Under the pieces are notes generated by a model. It was given only the letters and a program-made list of their open reading frames with translations. It ran no database searches and was not told where the DNA came from. A stretch of DNA of 64,000 bases from CALBJU01 sp965247125 (lineage in GTDB: Bacteria; Bacteroidota; Rhodothermia; Rhodothermales; UBA10348), in the NCBI GenBank assembly GCA_965247125.1, contig CBDFGO010000002.1, positions 186,001 to 250,000 of the forward strand, written 5' to 3'. Positions 34,241 through 42,984 of the stretch are shown here, piece after piece. Position 1 is the first letter of the stretch; every line of letters begins with the position of its first letter. The position numbers and the translations under genes are program-made.

Positions 34241-35269
34241 ATGTCGTACAGAATTACTCTTCTCCCCGGTGACGGGATTGGGCCCGAGGTCACTGAGGCT
34301 ACGGTCAACGTCCTCGAAGCTACAGGCATTTCATTTGACTGGGTACGACACGAAAAACTGGGTGCAAACGCCGTCGAAGAGTACGGGACGCCGCTTCCGG
34401 ATCACGTAGTTGAATCGATAAGGAGTACCCGTATCGCGCTGAAAGGCCCGGTCACGACTCCTGTCGGAAAGGGATTCAAGTCAGTGAATGTCCAGCTGAG
34501 GCAGAAGCTGGACCTGTACGCCAACGTAAGGCCATGTAAAAACCTACCTGGTATCGAGACGCCTTTCCAGAATGTCGATTTGATGATTTTCCGGGAAAAC
34601 ACAGAAGGCCTCTACTCAGGATTGGAATCGTACGATGAACGGCACGATATCGCTGATTCCGTAGCCCGCATCTCAAAGGCAGGATCAAAGAAAATTATTA
34701 ATTTCTGTTTCGACTATGCGAGGACACACGGTCGCGACAAGGTCACGGTTGTGCACAAGGCCAACATTCTGAAACTGACGTCCGGGATGTTTCTCAAACT
34801 GGCCCAAGAGCGCTCGCTCGACTATCCAGAACTCGAATTCAATGACCGCATCATCGACAATATGTGCATGCAGTTGGTGGTGCGACCCCAGGAATACAGC
34901 TGCATTGTGACGACGAATTTGTTCGGCGACATCCTGAGTGATCTGGCAGCCGGTCTGGTCGGAGGCCTGGGAGTTGTTGCAGGGGTCAATATTGGAGACG
35001 AATACGCCGTGTTCGAAGCCGTCCACGGCAGTGCGCCTGATATCGCAGGGCAGAATAAGGCCAACCCGACCGCGCTCCTGCGCTCGGCAGAAATGATGCT
35101 TCGACATCTCGGTGAAATCAAGGCGGCCGACTCGGTCCATGATTCACTGGTGGAGGTGTATACAGACGGCAACTATCTGACGGGCGATCAGGGTGGAAGC
35201 GCCACGACGACTGAATTCGCTGAGCAGGTGGCCGTGCGGGTGGCTGCACGGGTGTCCAAAAGAGCGTAA
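34241..35269 (+). CDS. Isocitrate/isopropylmalate dehydrogenase family, likely isocitrate dehydrogenase
   Basis: A 342-residue beta-decarboxylating dehydrogenase. LLPGDGIGPEV starts the fold; GFKSVNVQLRQKLDLYANVRP and RENTEGLYSG match isocitrate rather than isopropylmalate dehydrogenases (Ser and Asn of the substrate loop), and TTNLFGDILSDLAAGL gives the metal-binding Asp residues. By length it resembles the NAD-linked IDH3-like subgroup. It would make 2-oxoglutarate in the TCA cycle. A homoisocitrate or isopropylmalate role cannot be ruled out, though no leu genes are near. The ATG at 34241 is chosen over an upstream non-ATG extension to 34223. Confidence 0.88.
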   Translation: MSYRITLLPGDGIGPEVTEATVNVLEATGISFDWVRHEKLGANAVEEYGTPLPDHVVESIRSTRIALKGPVTTPVGKGFKSVNVQLRQKLDLYANVRPCKNLPGIETPFQNVDLMIFRENTEGLYSGLESYDERHDIADSVARISKAGSKKIINFCFDYARTHGRDKVTVVHKANILKLTSGMFLKLAQERSLDYPELEFNDRIIDNMCMQLVVRPQEYSCIVTTNLFGDILSDLAAGLVGGLGVVAGVNIGDEYAVFEAVHGSAPDIAGQNKANPTALLRSAEMMLRHLGEIKAADSVHDSLVEVYTDGNYLTGDQGGSATTTEFAEQVAVRVAARVSKRA

Positions 35270-35283
35270 AAACTGAGGGAGCT

Positions 35284-35706
35284 ATGATTCAGCGCATTCA
35301 ATCGATCTATCTTGCTCTGGCGTCCATGGTGCTTGCTATGGTGTATCTCCTGGACGAAATCTGGGTAGGGAAGACCGCGATGGAAATCTCATGGTTTGCT
35401 CCTCTGACCCTGGGGCTGTTCAGTCTGGCAGCGGTGGGTGCGCTGTTTTCTGTGTTCCTGTACAATTCCAGAGAAATGCAGCGCAAAGTCTTGCTCGGTT
35501 TGAAGGTGTCGAGTCTGAGTGGGCTCATTGTCGTGTTCATAGCCCAGTACCTGTCGGAAAGTATTCCTCTCGCACAATCAGTGGCATCATTTGGATCGCT
35601 GGCGATCCTGCTGAGTCCGGTCATCGCCTTTTTTCTTTTTGTGATGGCCGGTCGAAGCATCGACAAAGACATCAAACTGATCAAATCGATGGATCGGCTT
35701 CGATAA
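35284..35706 (+). CDS. DUF4293 family membrane protein
   Basis: A 140-residue protein with four membrane helices beginning MIQRIQSIYLALASMV, the signature start of the DUF4293 family common in Bacteroidota and relatives. Its function is unknown. It lies 14 bases after the isocitrate dehydrogenase and its stop overlaps the start of the DMT transporter gene (TAATG). Confidence 0.88.
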   Translation: MIQRIQSIYLALASMVLAMVYLLDEIWVGKTAMEISWFAPLTLGLFSLAAVGALFSVFLYNSREMQRKVLLGLKVSSLSGLIVVFIAQYLSESIPLAQSVASFGSLAILLSPVIAFFLFVMAGRSIDKDIKLIKSMDRLR

Positions 35707-36623
35707 TGGAGGCGCCATTGGAGCAGCGAAGCCTTCAGGTCTACCTTATTCTGGGCGCTGGCCTACTCGCCATATCGGTGAGCGCAATTCTTATTCGATA
35801 TGCAGGGGACGCGCCCGGTGAAGCTGTCGCCGTCTGGCGAACCATTTTTGCGGCTTCCATGCTGCTGCCTTTTGCGCTCACACGGGGGCGCAAGGAAATT
35901 CTTTCGCTCACGGGACGCGAATGCCTGTTGATCGTGGTTTCGGGAGCCTTCCTGGGTTTTCATTTCGTCACCTGGATCAGTTCACTCTACTACACGAATA
36001 TTGCGAGTGCGTCGACACTCGTTTCGTTGAGTCCTATTTTTCTGGCGATCCTGGGCTTTCTGATCCTGAAAGAGCGCCCACGTAACATTGAGATCCTCGC
36101 TATCATCGTGGCAACCCTGGGCACGGTAGCTCTTGGCTGGGCGGATCATTCGATGGGAAACGAGTTCGAAGGCAGCAATCCACTGCTGGGAAACGGCCTC
36201 GCGCTTTCAGCCGCGGGTTTTATATCGGTCTATCTCCTGATCGGTCGTCACGTCAGACAGCGTAGGTCATGGATCGCTTATGTAGCGCCTCTCTACGTGG
36301 TTACGGCACTCACCACCCTGTCGGTCGCCCTTGTTCGGGACATTGACCTGTTTGGCTATGACTGGTCGATATATGCGTTGTGCCTCACGATGGCCGTCGT
36401 CCCGCAGCTAATGGGCCATGGGGCACTTAATTACGCCGTCCGCTACTTCCCCGCGGCAACGATCGGTCTGGCGAGCCTGTTCGAGCCTGTTGGAGCTTCA
36501 TTGTTGGGCTTTGCTTTTTTTGGAGAAGTCCCGACGATCATCGCCGCCGCGGCCATGATTGTGATTCTGCTCTCGGTTGGACTGGCGTTGAGGCCTCCAA
36601 AGGGTCAGCGTGACTCCGAATAG
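35706..36623 (+). CDS. DMT superfamily (EamA-type) transporter
   Basis: A 305-residue protein with ten membrane helices in two EamA repeats: the first has GEAVAVWRTIFAASMLLPFAL and SASTLVSLSPIFLAILGFLILKERP, the second has GHGALNYAVRYFPAATIGLASLFEPVGASLLGF. Such proteins export metabolites or amino acids. The ATG at 35706 overlaps the upstream stop; the same frame is open further upstream but only across the DUF4293 gene. Substrate unknown. Confidence 0.92.
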   Translation: MEAPLEQRSLQVYLILGAGLLAISVSAILIRYAGDAPGEAVAVWRTIFAASMLLPFALTRGRKEILSLTGRECLLIVVSGAFLGFHFVTWISSLYYTNIASASTLVSLSPIFLAILGFLILKERPRNIEILAIIVATLGTVALGWADHSMGNEFEGSNPLLGNGLALSAAGFISVYLLIGRHVRQRRSWIAYVAPLYVVTALTTLSVALVRDIDLFGYDWSIYALCLTMAVVPQLMGHGALNYAVRYFPAATIGLASLFEPVGASLLGFAFFGEVPTIIAAAAMIVILLSVGLALRPPKGQRDSE

Positions 36624-36637
36624 CGGATTTAGTCCTG

Positions 36638-37636
36638 CTACAGTTCTGAAAAGTGTTTTCTGCCCCGGAGGAAGTAATCGAAGACGATCGAGCCGCTGTA
36701 GGGGAGAGGAGCGCTTCCCTCACGGGGCGCTTGCGAGAATTGTGATTTCATCCGGTGCGCCGCTGCATAGGCTCTCAGTATCGCCCAGCCGTCTCGTGGC
36801 TTGAGTGTCAGGAATGCGCGCAGTACCGCCACTCCGTCCAGCACCAATCTGGCAGCGAAAACCCGCCGCCATTTGTTCGGCGGCAGATTGCGGTACAGCA
36901 TCAGGAGATTATTTCTGAAGTTCAGATACGTTTTCTGCGGGGATTCCTGGGCGAGGCTGGCACCTCCTATGTGATAGACGACAGAACCAGAAACGCACAC
37001 GATTCGATATCCCTCTGACCGGATTCGCCAGCACAGATCGATCTCTTCCATGTGCATAAAAAAGCTTTCTTCGAGCCCAGAAAACCTCTCCCAGAGGCTC
37101 CTCCGAATCACCAGACACGTCCCAGAGGCCCAGAATATTTCGGACGTACCATCGTACTGACCCTTGTCCTCCTCCAAAGTGTCAAATATTCTGCCTCTCG
37201 CGAATGGATATCCATGTCGATCGAGAAAGCCCCCAGCGGCACCCGAGTACTCGAAATGATCTCTCTTGTCGAACTGATGGAGTTTGGGCTGCGCCGCTCC
37301 GACATTCGGATTTTCATCCAGATGTGCAACGATTGGTGTGAGCCAATCAGCAGGCACTTCTACATCGTTGTTCAGAAGAACAATGATCTCTCCACGAGCA
37401 AGGCGAGCGGCCTCATTGTTGCCCCGCGCGAATCCCCAGTTCTCCGGATTGCGCACCACGCGAATCTCAGAAAACTCTGATTCCACCCAGCTCGCGCTGT
37501 CATCCGAGGAAGCGTTGTCGGCGAAGATGATCTCAAAACCATCAAAGTCTGTACGAATTACACTGGGCAGACAGCGCTTGACGACGTCAATCGCGTTCCA
37601 GGACACGATGATGATGGATACCCGGATTTCGCCCAT
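36638..37636 (-). CDS. Glycosyltransferase family 2
   Basis: A 332-residue GT2 (GT-A fold) enzyme: SIIIVSWNAIDVVKRCLPS, DNASSDDSA, NWGFARGNNEAAR and the metal-binding VLLNNDVEV (DxD equivalent) near residues 95-103. The C-terminal ~60 residues include a basic, amphipathic stretch that may touch the membrane. Family relatives add rhamnose or similar sugars to cell-surface glycans; the donor is unknown. The ATG at 37636 overlaps the rnhB stop (ATGA), so the genes are translationally coupled. Confidence 0.92.
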   Translation of the reverse strand: MGEIRVSIIIVSWNAIDVVKRCLPSVIRTDFDGFEIIFADNASSDDSASWVESEFSEIRVVRNPENWGFARGNNEAARLARGEIIVLLNNDVEVPADWLTPIVAHLDENPNVGAAQPKLHQFDKRDHFEYSGAAGGFLDRHGYPFARGRIFDTLEEDKGQYDGTSEIFWASGTCLVIRRSLWERFSGLEESFFMHMEEIDLCWRIRSEGYRIVCVSGSVVYHIGGASLAQESPQKTYLNFRNNLLMLYRNLPPNKWRRVFAARLVLDGVAVLRAFLTLKPRDGWAILRAYAAAHRMKSQFSQAPREGSAPLPYSGSIVFDYFLRGRKHFSEL

Positions 37637-38286
37637 CAAAGTAACCGGAAAGTGCGTCTGTGATGATCGGTCACACCATGTTTCCTGAGCGCTTCGTAGT
37701 GCGCATTCGTCGGATAACCCACGTTGGTGATCCAGGCGTAGACTGGAAACTCGACGTGCAATTCTTTCATGAGGGCGTCGCGATGGGTCTTGGCGAGAAT
37801 CGAGGCCGCAGCGATGGTATGACTTCTCGAATCACCCTTGATGATTGCTTCCGATGAGACTTCTAGATGTGGAATAGAGGTACTTCCATCGATCAGGACG
37901 TGCTCGGCCGCGACTTCAAGGCCCTCCACGGCTCGTCGCATGGCCTCCATCGCTGCCCACAGGATGTTCAATTCATCTATTTCCGAGGCTGAACAGGAAG
38001 CCACCGACCAGGCAAGCGCCGTTTCCTTAATGATTGAAGCTAAATCTGTTCTCCTAGCTTCGCGTAGCAATTTACTGTCCGTTACGCCCTCAATTCTGAC
38101 TTCCTGAGGCAGGATGACGGCCGCAGCTACGACGGGACCAGCCAGGCAGCCCCGCCCCGCTTCATCCACGCCAGCAACATGAATCAGGCCGCTCGCCCAG
38201 AGCTTTCGTTCGAAAGCGAGATCGCTGGTATCCCGCACAACATCTGAGAACAGATCCGGCATTGTGTTCTGGGTCTCCTGGCTCAT
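37636..38286 (-). CDS. rnhB: Ribonuclease HII
   Basis: A 216-residue cytoplasmic endonuclease that cuts RNA in RNA-DNA hybrids and at single ribonucleotides. The type II signature is intact: VDEAGRGCLAGPVVAAAVIL (catalytic Asp and Glu), DGSTSIPHL (second Asp region), KGDSRSHTIAAASILAKTHRD, and the C-terminal GYPTNAHYEAL. It overlaps the Mur-ligase gene upstream by four bases and the GT2 gene downstream. Confidence 0.95.
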   Translation of the reverse strand: MSQETQNTMPDLFSDVVRDTSDLAFERKLWASGLIHVAGVDEAGRGCLAGPVVAAAVILPQEVRIEGVTDSKLLREARRTDLASIIKETALAWSVASCSASEIDELNILWAAMEAMRRAVEGLEVAAEHVLIDGSTSIPHLEVSSEAIIKGDSRSHTIAAASILAKTHRDALMKELHVEFPVYAWITNVGYPTNAHYEALRKHGVTDHHRRTFRLL

Positions 38287-39917
38287 GCTTTCCCCGGGGC
38301 TTCGGTGAACTGATCCGGCAAATCGTTTTCAAACAGCACAACGTCTCCAGGGCCCATGTTGGCTGCGATCCAATCCCTGGCTTCGAACAGAGTCGAAAGT
38401 ACGTGGGTGCGCTCCGCAGGAAAATCTTCGTCTCGAAGTCCCTGGAGGATAGGACGGGTTCGTTCGGAGCCGATGAGAACGGCGTCATCCACGTTGCCAG
38501 CGATCTGTCTACCGAACTCCCGATTGGCTTCCGCCTCCTGGTCCCCCAGTTCAATCATACCGGGCGTCACGATCACCCGTCGGCCCGATGTGAACTGTCC
38601 GAGCACATCGACCGCACTCGCCGCTCCAACTGGGTTGGAGTTGAAAGCGTCGTCGATTACGAGGAGCCCATTTTGATTTTTGAGCTGTAATCGGTGCTCG
38701 ACCGGGTCTAGCCTGGAGATGGCGTACCGCATCTGGCGAAGCCTCATTCCCGCGACCAGGCCAACGCCCAGCGCCAATAGAATATTGATCACATTATGTT
38801 TCCCGAGAAGCCGCGTTTGGAATGGGACCCTTTCTCCCGATGCGGTCTGAACTATAAACGAGGACCCCTCCGGGCCATAGGAGATGTCTGTTGCCCACAG
38901 GTCGCCAACGCCGGGAGACGTCGAGACCACGGTGAGGCTGCAGTCGGCATCTTTTACGGCCTTCATGATCCGTCTGTCGTCGCCGTTTACCACCGCATGA
39001 CCTCCGGGAGGAAGGAATTGAAGCAGCGACAACTTTTCCTTCTCGATGGCCTCAATCGACCCCATGGACTCCAGATGGGCGATTCCAATCGATGTCAGGA
39101 CGGCAATGTTGGGCGCAGCGATGCGAGCGAGTTCGGCGATGTCACCCTCATGCCGCATGCCCATCTCGAGGACCAGATATCGGTGCTCGTCCGTCAACTG
39201 TTCGTTGATCACCCTGCTGATCCCCATCGGCGTGTTGAACGAGCCTGGAGTAATGAGCGCTGCGAAGCGTTGGGACAGCACTTCGCCGACTGCGAATTTT
39301 ACCGAGGTTTTGCCGTAGGAGCCCGTGATGGCAATCACTCCGATGTCCGGGCGCTCAGCGAGGCGAACTCTTGCCATGGATTTGAATCCGCGGTGGATTC
39401 GGCGCTCGAAGGGCGTATTTGCGACAGCAGCAAATCGGGTCGCGATGGGCGCAAAAAGGTCAGCGAGCAGAAAACCGGACAGAAACCACGCGGTCCAGAG
39501 AACGCCTTGCTCTCCTGATGCGTGGAGCAATCCCGCTCCGATGGGAATGGATACGATGATTCCCGAGCTCAACGCCAATCGTTTCATCCGGGCGGTCCAG
39601 ACGAGAGGTTTCTTAGGCGTATCCCGTCGATACCTTCGGGAAGAAGAAAATGTGACTGTCCAGAGCAGATATAGTGCGATAGACCAGAGGGCTCCCGCTG
39701 GCTGCAACAGGATGGCCAGTGCAGTGAGACCCACACCAATGGCGTGCGATAGCCGAAAGACGACGTCAAACGTGCGCTCATTAAGCCAACGACCAAAATC
39801 AGCACTCTTGTAGCCGAACAACTGCAGCATGTGCAGTGAAAAACGGACCCGCCTCGCGATTCTCCACACGGCGAAGCCTACTGCGAGGGTTGCTGCTATG
39901 AGGTTCAGCGTAATCAC
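38283..39917 (-). CDS. MurF-like Mur ligase with N-terminal membrane domain
   Basis: A 544-residue protein. Residues ~190-540 are a Mur ligase: P-loop AITGSYGKTSVK, LEMGMRHEGDIAELARIAAP (MurF-type), IGIAHLESMGS, and DDAFNSNPVGAASAVDVL before the C-terminal domain. The usual N-terminal UDP-substrate domain of MurF is absent; instead ~165 residues with about four to five membrane helices are present. MurF joins D-Ala-D-Ala to UDP-MurNAc-tripeptide. The membrane anchor and lost substrate domain suggest a different, perhaps lipid-linked, acceptor, but it could also be the cell's only MurF. It overlaps the genes on both sides by four bases. Confidence 0.85.
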   Translation of the reverse strand: MITLNLIAATLAVGFAVWRIARRVRFSLHMLQLFGYKSADFGRWLNERTFDVVFRLSHAIGVGLTALAILLQPAGALWSIALYLLWTVTFSSSRRYRRDTPKKPLVWTARMKRLALSSGIIVSIPIGAGLLHASGEQGVLWTAWFLSGFLLADLFAPIATRFAAVANTPFERRIHRGFKSMARVRLAERPDIGVIAITGSYGKTSVKFAVGEVLSQRFAALITPGSFNTPMGISRVINEQLTDEHRYLVLEMGMRHEGDIAELARIAAPNIAVLTSIGIAHLESMGSIEAIEKEKLSLLQFLPPGGHAVVNGDDRRIMKAVKDADCSLTVVSTSPGVGDLWATDISYGPEGSSFIVQTASGERVPFQTRLLGKHNVINILLALGVGLVAGMRLRQMRYAISRLDPVEHRLQLKNQNGLLVIDDAFNSNPVGAASAVDVLGQFTSGRRVIVTPGMIELGDQEAEANREFGRQIAGNVDDAVLIGSERTRPILQGLRDEDFPAERTHVLSTLFEARDWIAANMGPGDVVLFENDLPDQFTEAPGKA

Positions 39918-40768
39918 GATGTGGCTACTCCGGCTATTCCAGTTATTCCGGCCGCAATCACGTCGGGTTGGTCCAATTGAGCGTGGTGTCCGGCGTCCTT
40001 GACTACGTATAGTCCAGCGTTTGGAAGCAGGTCGAGCATCATATCCATCTGTTTTCGGGAAATCGAGGTATCATCAGATCCCCAGAACAGAACGACGTCA
40101 CACGTGACATTATTGAGTCCACTCTCATTTGGTCCGTTGCCAAAGTAGTGGTTGACCGTTCTGACAAATGTCTCGCGCATTACCCCGCTCAGTTGTCGAT
40201 AGTCAGAGGACCCAAGCAATCGCCAGATGAGAGAATGACGGATCCAGTCGAGTCCCAGCTCTCTTGGCTTTTCAGGAAGAACGAGAAACGGCGCTTTCAG
40301 AATTTTCGCTGTCCACAACCGAATGAAGTAGGAGAGGGTCCGTTTGCGGCGAATACCGGACGGTGCGATGAGCGCCAGGAACGCGGGTCCTTGATCAGAA
40401 GGTGAGCGCGACGCCAGTTCCAGTGCGACCCGGCCGCCGTTGGAATGGCCGACGATCCCAAAATTTGACAAGTGTTTATTTTCGGCGATCTGTAGAACCA
40501 GTTCCACCTGTTCGTCCATTCCCCAGGCATGCTGAGGGCGAGCAGAAAGTCCGTGACCTGGGAAATCGAATGCTATTACGTGAAAACGGGCGGACAGTCG
40601 TGAGATCAAGGGTCCCATGGACGAGGATGAACTTCCCCAACCATGGAGCACCATAAGATCCGGAGCATCAGGTTGCCCGGACTCGAAAATCCGGACGACG
40701 ATGGAAGCTCCACCGACAGTGAGGTGGAGGTTCTGGCCTGATTCTGAATCCGAATTTCGTAGTCCCAA
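39914..40768 (-). CDS. Alpha/beta hydrolase
   Basis: A 284-residue alpha/beta-hydrolase. HGWGSSSSSMGPL forms the oxyanion region, GHSNGGRVALEL the nucleophile elbow (Ser-109 or so; Asn follows it), FWGSDDTSI the acid, and GHHAQLDQPD the catalytic His. No signal peptide. Substrate unknown. It is the first gene of a four-gene operon with the MurF-like ligase, so a cell-wall or peptide substrate is a fair guess. The start codon is TTG at 40768; no ATG gives a full fold. Confidence 0.85.
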   Translation of the reverse strand: MGLRNSDSESGQNLHLTVGGASIVVRIFESGQPDAPDLMVLHGWGSSSSSMGPLISRLSARFHVIAFDFPGHGLSARPQHAWGMDEQVELVLQIAENKHLSNFGIVGHSNGGRVALELASRSPSDQGPAFLALIAPSGIRRKRTLSYFIRLWTAKILKAPFLVLPEKPRELGLDWIRHSLIWRLLGSSDYRQLSGVMRETFVRTVNHYFGNGPNESGLNNVTCDVVLFWGSDDTSISRKQMDMMLDLLPNAGLYVVKDAGHHAQLDQPDVIAAGITGIAGVATS

Positions 40769-40990
40769 GAAGCGTTTTCGTTGTTGTCGGGCCTAATACC
40801 TGCTATATTACACCTATCTGTGCCCGAGAGCTTCAACAGGCTCCAGGAGGCATGCTCACAATTCGGTCCGTCTTCTCTCGCCTCATTTATACGGGCGGAA
40901 GTCAAGAAGATAATCACCGTGGCATTCTTATCCCTTCCAACGCCTGAGCTTGGCGTTTCAGTCAGGGGATTTGAAATAATTTATAACTTC

Positions 40991-42109
40991 ATGTCCGACA
41001 AACCGTTCAGCGGAATTCTGGAATTGATTGGCGATAAGAAATTCGGATTCATCCGGGAATTTCGCCACGATATTCCGAAGGGAAAGAAAGACGTTTTTGT
41101 TTCACCTGCCCTGATCAAGCGCAACAAGTTGCGCGATGGGATGATCATGGAAGGCACATTGAGGCCGGGCCGAAAAGGAGATATGCAGGTCCATCACATC
41201 GACTCGGTGATGGGAATGCCTCTGGAAGAATGGGTAAAATTTGGTGATTTCGATAAGGGCCACGTTATCTACCCGGACGAAAAACTTCAGCTGATAACCG
41301 ACCCGAAAAACTTCACGACGCGAATCGTGGATCTGACGGCGCCCATCGGGAAGGGACAACGAGCGCTGATCGTTGCCCCACCCAGGACGGGGAAAACATT
41401 CCTGTTGAAGGAGATCGCGGCCGCCATAACCAAGAATCACCCGGAGATTGAGCTGGTTGCACTGCTCGTGGATGAACGCCCGGAAGAAGTGACCGATTTC
41501 CGTCGAAGCACTTCTGCTACGCTGTTCGCGTCCTCCAACGATCGAGATGAAGACAACCATGTCCGCGTATCGCAGCTTTCTCTGGAATACGCTAAGCGCG
41601 TAGTCGAGCAGGGGCAGGACGTGGTCATGCTACTGGATTCATTGACAAGACTAGGCCGAAACTTCAACCTGTATTCGCCGGGCAGCGGACGCACCATGTC
41701 GGGTGGTCTGGACTCGCGGGCGATGACTATTCCCAGAAAGATTTTTGGGGCCGCACGTAATATCGAAGGTGGTGGGTCACTGACGCTGATCGCCACGGCT
41801 CTCATCAATACAGGAAGCCGAATGGATGAGATCATCTTCGAAGAGTTCAAGGGCACTGGAAACTCTGAGATTGTGCTGGACCGGGAGATGGCCGACAAGC
41901 GGATCTATCCGGCCATCAATCTCCGCAAGAGCGGAACGCGCAACGAAGAGCTCCTCATTGGGCGCGACTGGATAGATCAACACAACCGCCTGTTCAGAGC
42001 TCTGAATAGCCGCAGTCCGGTCGATGCCATGTTGGCTCTGATGAGACACATGCAGCAGCATCCTACGAACGAAGATCTACTGAACAGCCTCATTCCGTCC
42101 CGCGACTGA
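40991..42109 (+). CDS. rho: Transcription termination factor Rho, short form
   Basis: A 372-residue RNA-dependent ATPase. An RNA-binding cold-shock-like domain starts almost at once (GILELIGDKKFGFIREF), followed by the ATPase: VAPPRTGKTFLLKEIA (Walker A), LVDERPEEVTDFRR, VVMLLDSLTRLGR (Walker B) and FFGAARN-like IFGAARNIEGGGSLT. The N-terminal helix bundle and the long inserts of many Rho proteins are missing, so the protein is about 50 residues shorter than E. coli Rho. The frame continues upstream to 40781 but the added residues do not look like Rho, so I take the ATG at 40991. Confidence 0.94.
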   Translation: MSDKPFSGILELIGDKKFGFIREFRHDIPKGKKDVFVSPALIKRNKLRDGMIMEGTLRPGRKGDMQVHHIDSVMGMPLEEWVKFGDFDKGHVIYPDEKLQLITDPKNFTTRIVDLTAPIGKGQRALIVAPPRTGKTFLLKEIAAAITKNHPEIELVALLVDERPEEVTDFRRSTSATLFASSNDRDEDNHVRVSQLSLEYAKRVVEQGQDVVMLLDSLTRLGRNFNLYSPGSGRTMSGGLDSRAMTIPRKIFGAARNIEGGGSLTLIATALINTGSRMDEIIFEEFKGTGNSEIVLDREMADKRIYPAINLRKSGTRNEELLIGRDWIDQHNRLFRALNSRSPVDAMLALMRHMQQHPTNEDLLNSLIPSRD

Positions 42110-42161
42110 CGGTTACGCCCAAGCCAGGCCAGTGTCTTTTCTCAGAAGAAAGGACTCATTT

Positions 42162-42860
42162 ATGAAGGTGAACGGCCCTCCGGACGGTAGTATCTCGCCA
42201 CTCCCGAGAGAAAAACTTTTTGAACATGGCATCTCCATTCTTACGGATGCCGAATTACTGGCTCTGGTAATCGGGACGGGTGCCAAAAATCGCTCCTCCG
42301 TCATGGTGGGCGAATCCCTACTCAAATCGTATTCATCTCTAAGGGAGATGGCTTCACGTGGCGTTCGCGACTTCTTGAGTCAGGATGGGATTGGACCCAC
42401 AAAGGGGGCGAGGCTGGCAGCGACGTTTGAACTGGGCCGCCGCCTCTCGCGGATTCCTCGAGAGGCGGCGGCCTCGTTTCGCAGTCCCCAGGACGTTTTT
42501 CGGGAATACGGCCCGGTGATGGCAGATCTCAAAAGAGAAGTGTTCAAGGTCATTCTGCTCAACACCGCACACGTTCGGATTGCGGATTTTACGGCGAGTG
42601 AAGGAGGCCTGGCCTCAAGTATCGTGGAGCCCCGCCTCATTTTTCGCCGCGCAATTCTTGAATACGCGGCGGCCGTGATCTGCATTCACAACCACCCCTC
42701 AGGAAATCCGGAGCCCAGCCGCGAGGACATTCTGATCACGCGTCAGCTGGCCAGAGCGGGGCAGGTCGTCGGAATACCTCTGCGAGATCACATCATCATC
42801 GCTGCTGATACCTATACCTCACTTGCCGAACGGGGCCTCACGACCGCGAGTGATGGATGA
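42162..42860 (+). CDS. radC: RadC family JAB-domain protein
   Basis: A 232-residue protein with the N-terminal helix-hairpin-helix region (REKLFEHGISILTDAELLALVIGTG) and a C-terminal JAB1/MPN metalloprotease-like domain whose zinc motif HNHPSGNPEPSREDI is intact. Its cell role is unsettled; the old DNA-repair link is doubtful. The ATG at 42162 is picked because AAGGA sits seven bases before it; a GTG at 42132 is in frame. A 15-bp perfect inverted repeat lies inside the coding sequence. Confidence 0.93.
   Translation: MKVNGPPDGSISPLPREKLFEHGISILTDAELLALVIGTGAKNRSSVMVGESLLKSYSSLREMASRGVRDFLSQDGIGPTKGARLAATFELGRRLSRIPREAAASFRSPQDVFREYGPVMADLKREVFKVILLNTAHVRIADFTASEGGLASSIVEPRLIFRRAILEYAAAVICIHNHPSGNPEPSREDILITRQLARAGQVVGIPLRDHIIIAADTYTSLAERGLTTASDG
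42435..42473 (+). repeat. Perfect 15-bp inverted repeat inside radC
   Basis: GGCCGCCGCCTCTCG (42435-42449) and its exact complement (42459-42473) flank a 9-base loop. It encodes the linker between the helix-hairpin-helix and JAB domains. There is no T tract after it. Confidence 0.85.
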
Positions 42861-42984
42861 AGATGCGGGGCAGATCATTGTCCCAGTTACAATATCACGC
42901 AGATCTTCAAGCCCTGGCACTGCCATATCCGTATTTCATCCGTAGATTCGGGGTTCCATTTTACTCCACACGCCCACTCGTTGA

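Noticed and set aside
42435..42473. radC hairpin as a terminator
   Set aside because: It lies mid-gene with no T tract after it on either strand.
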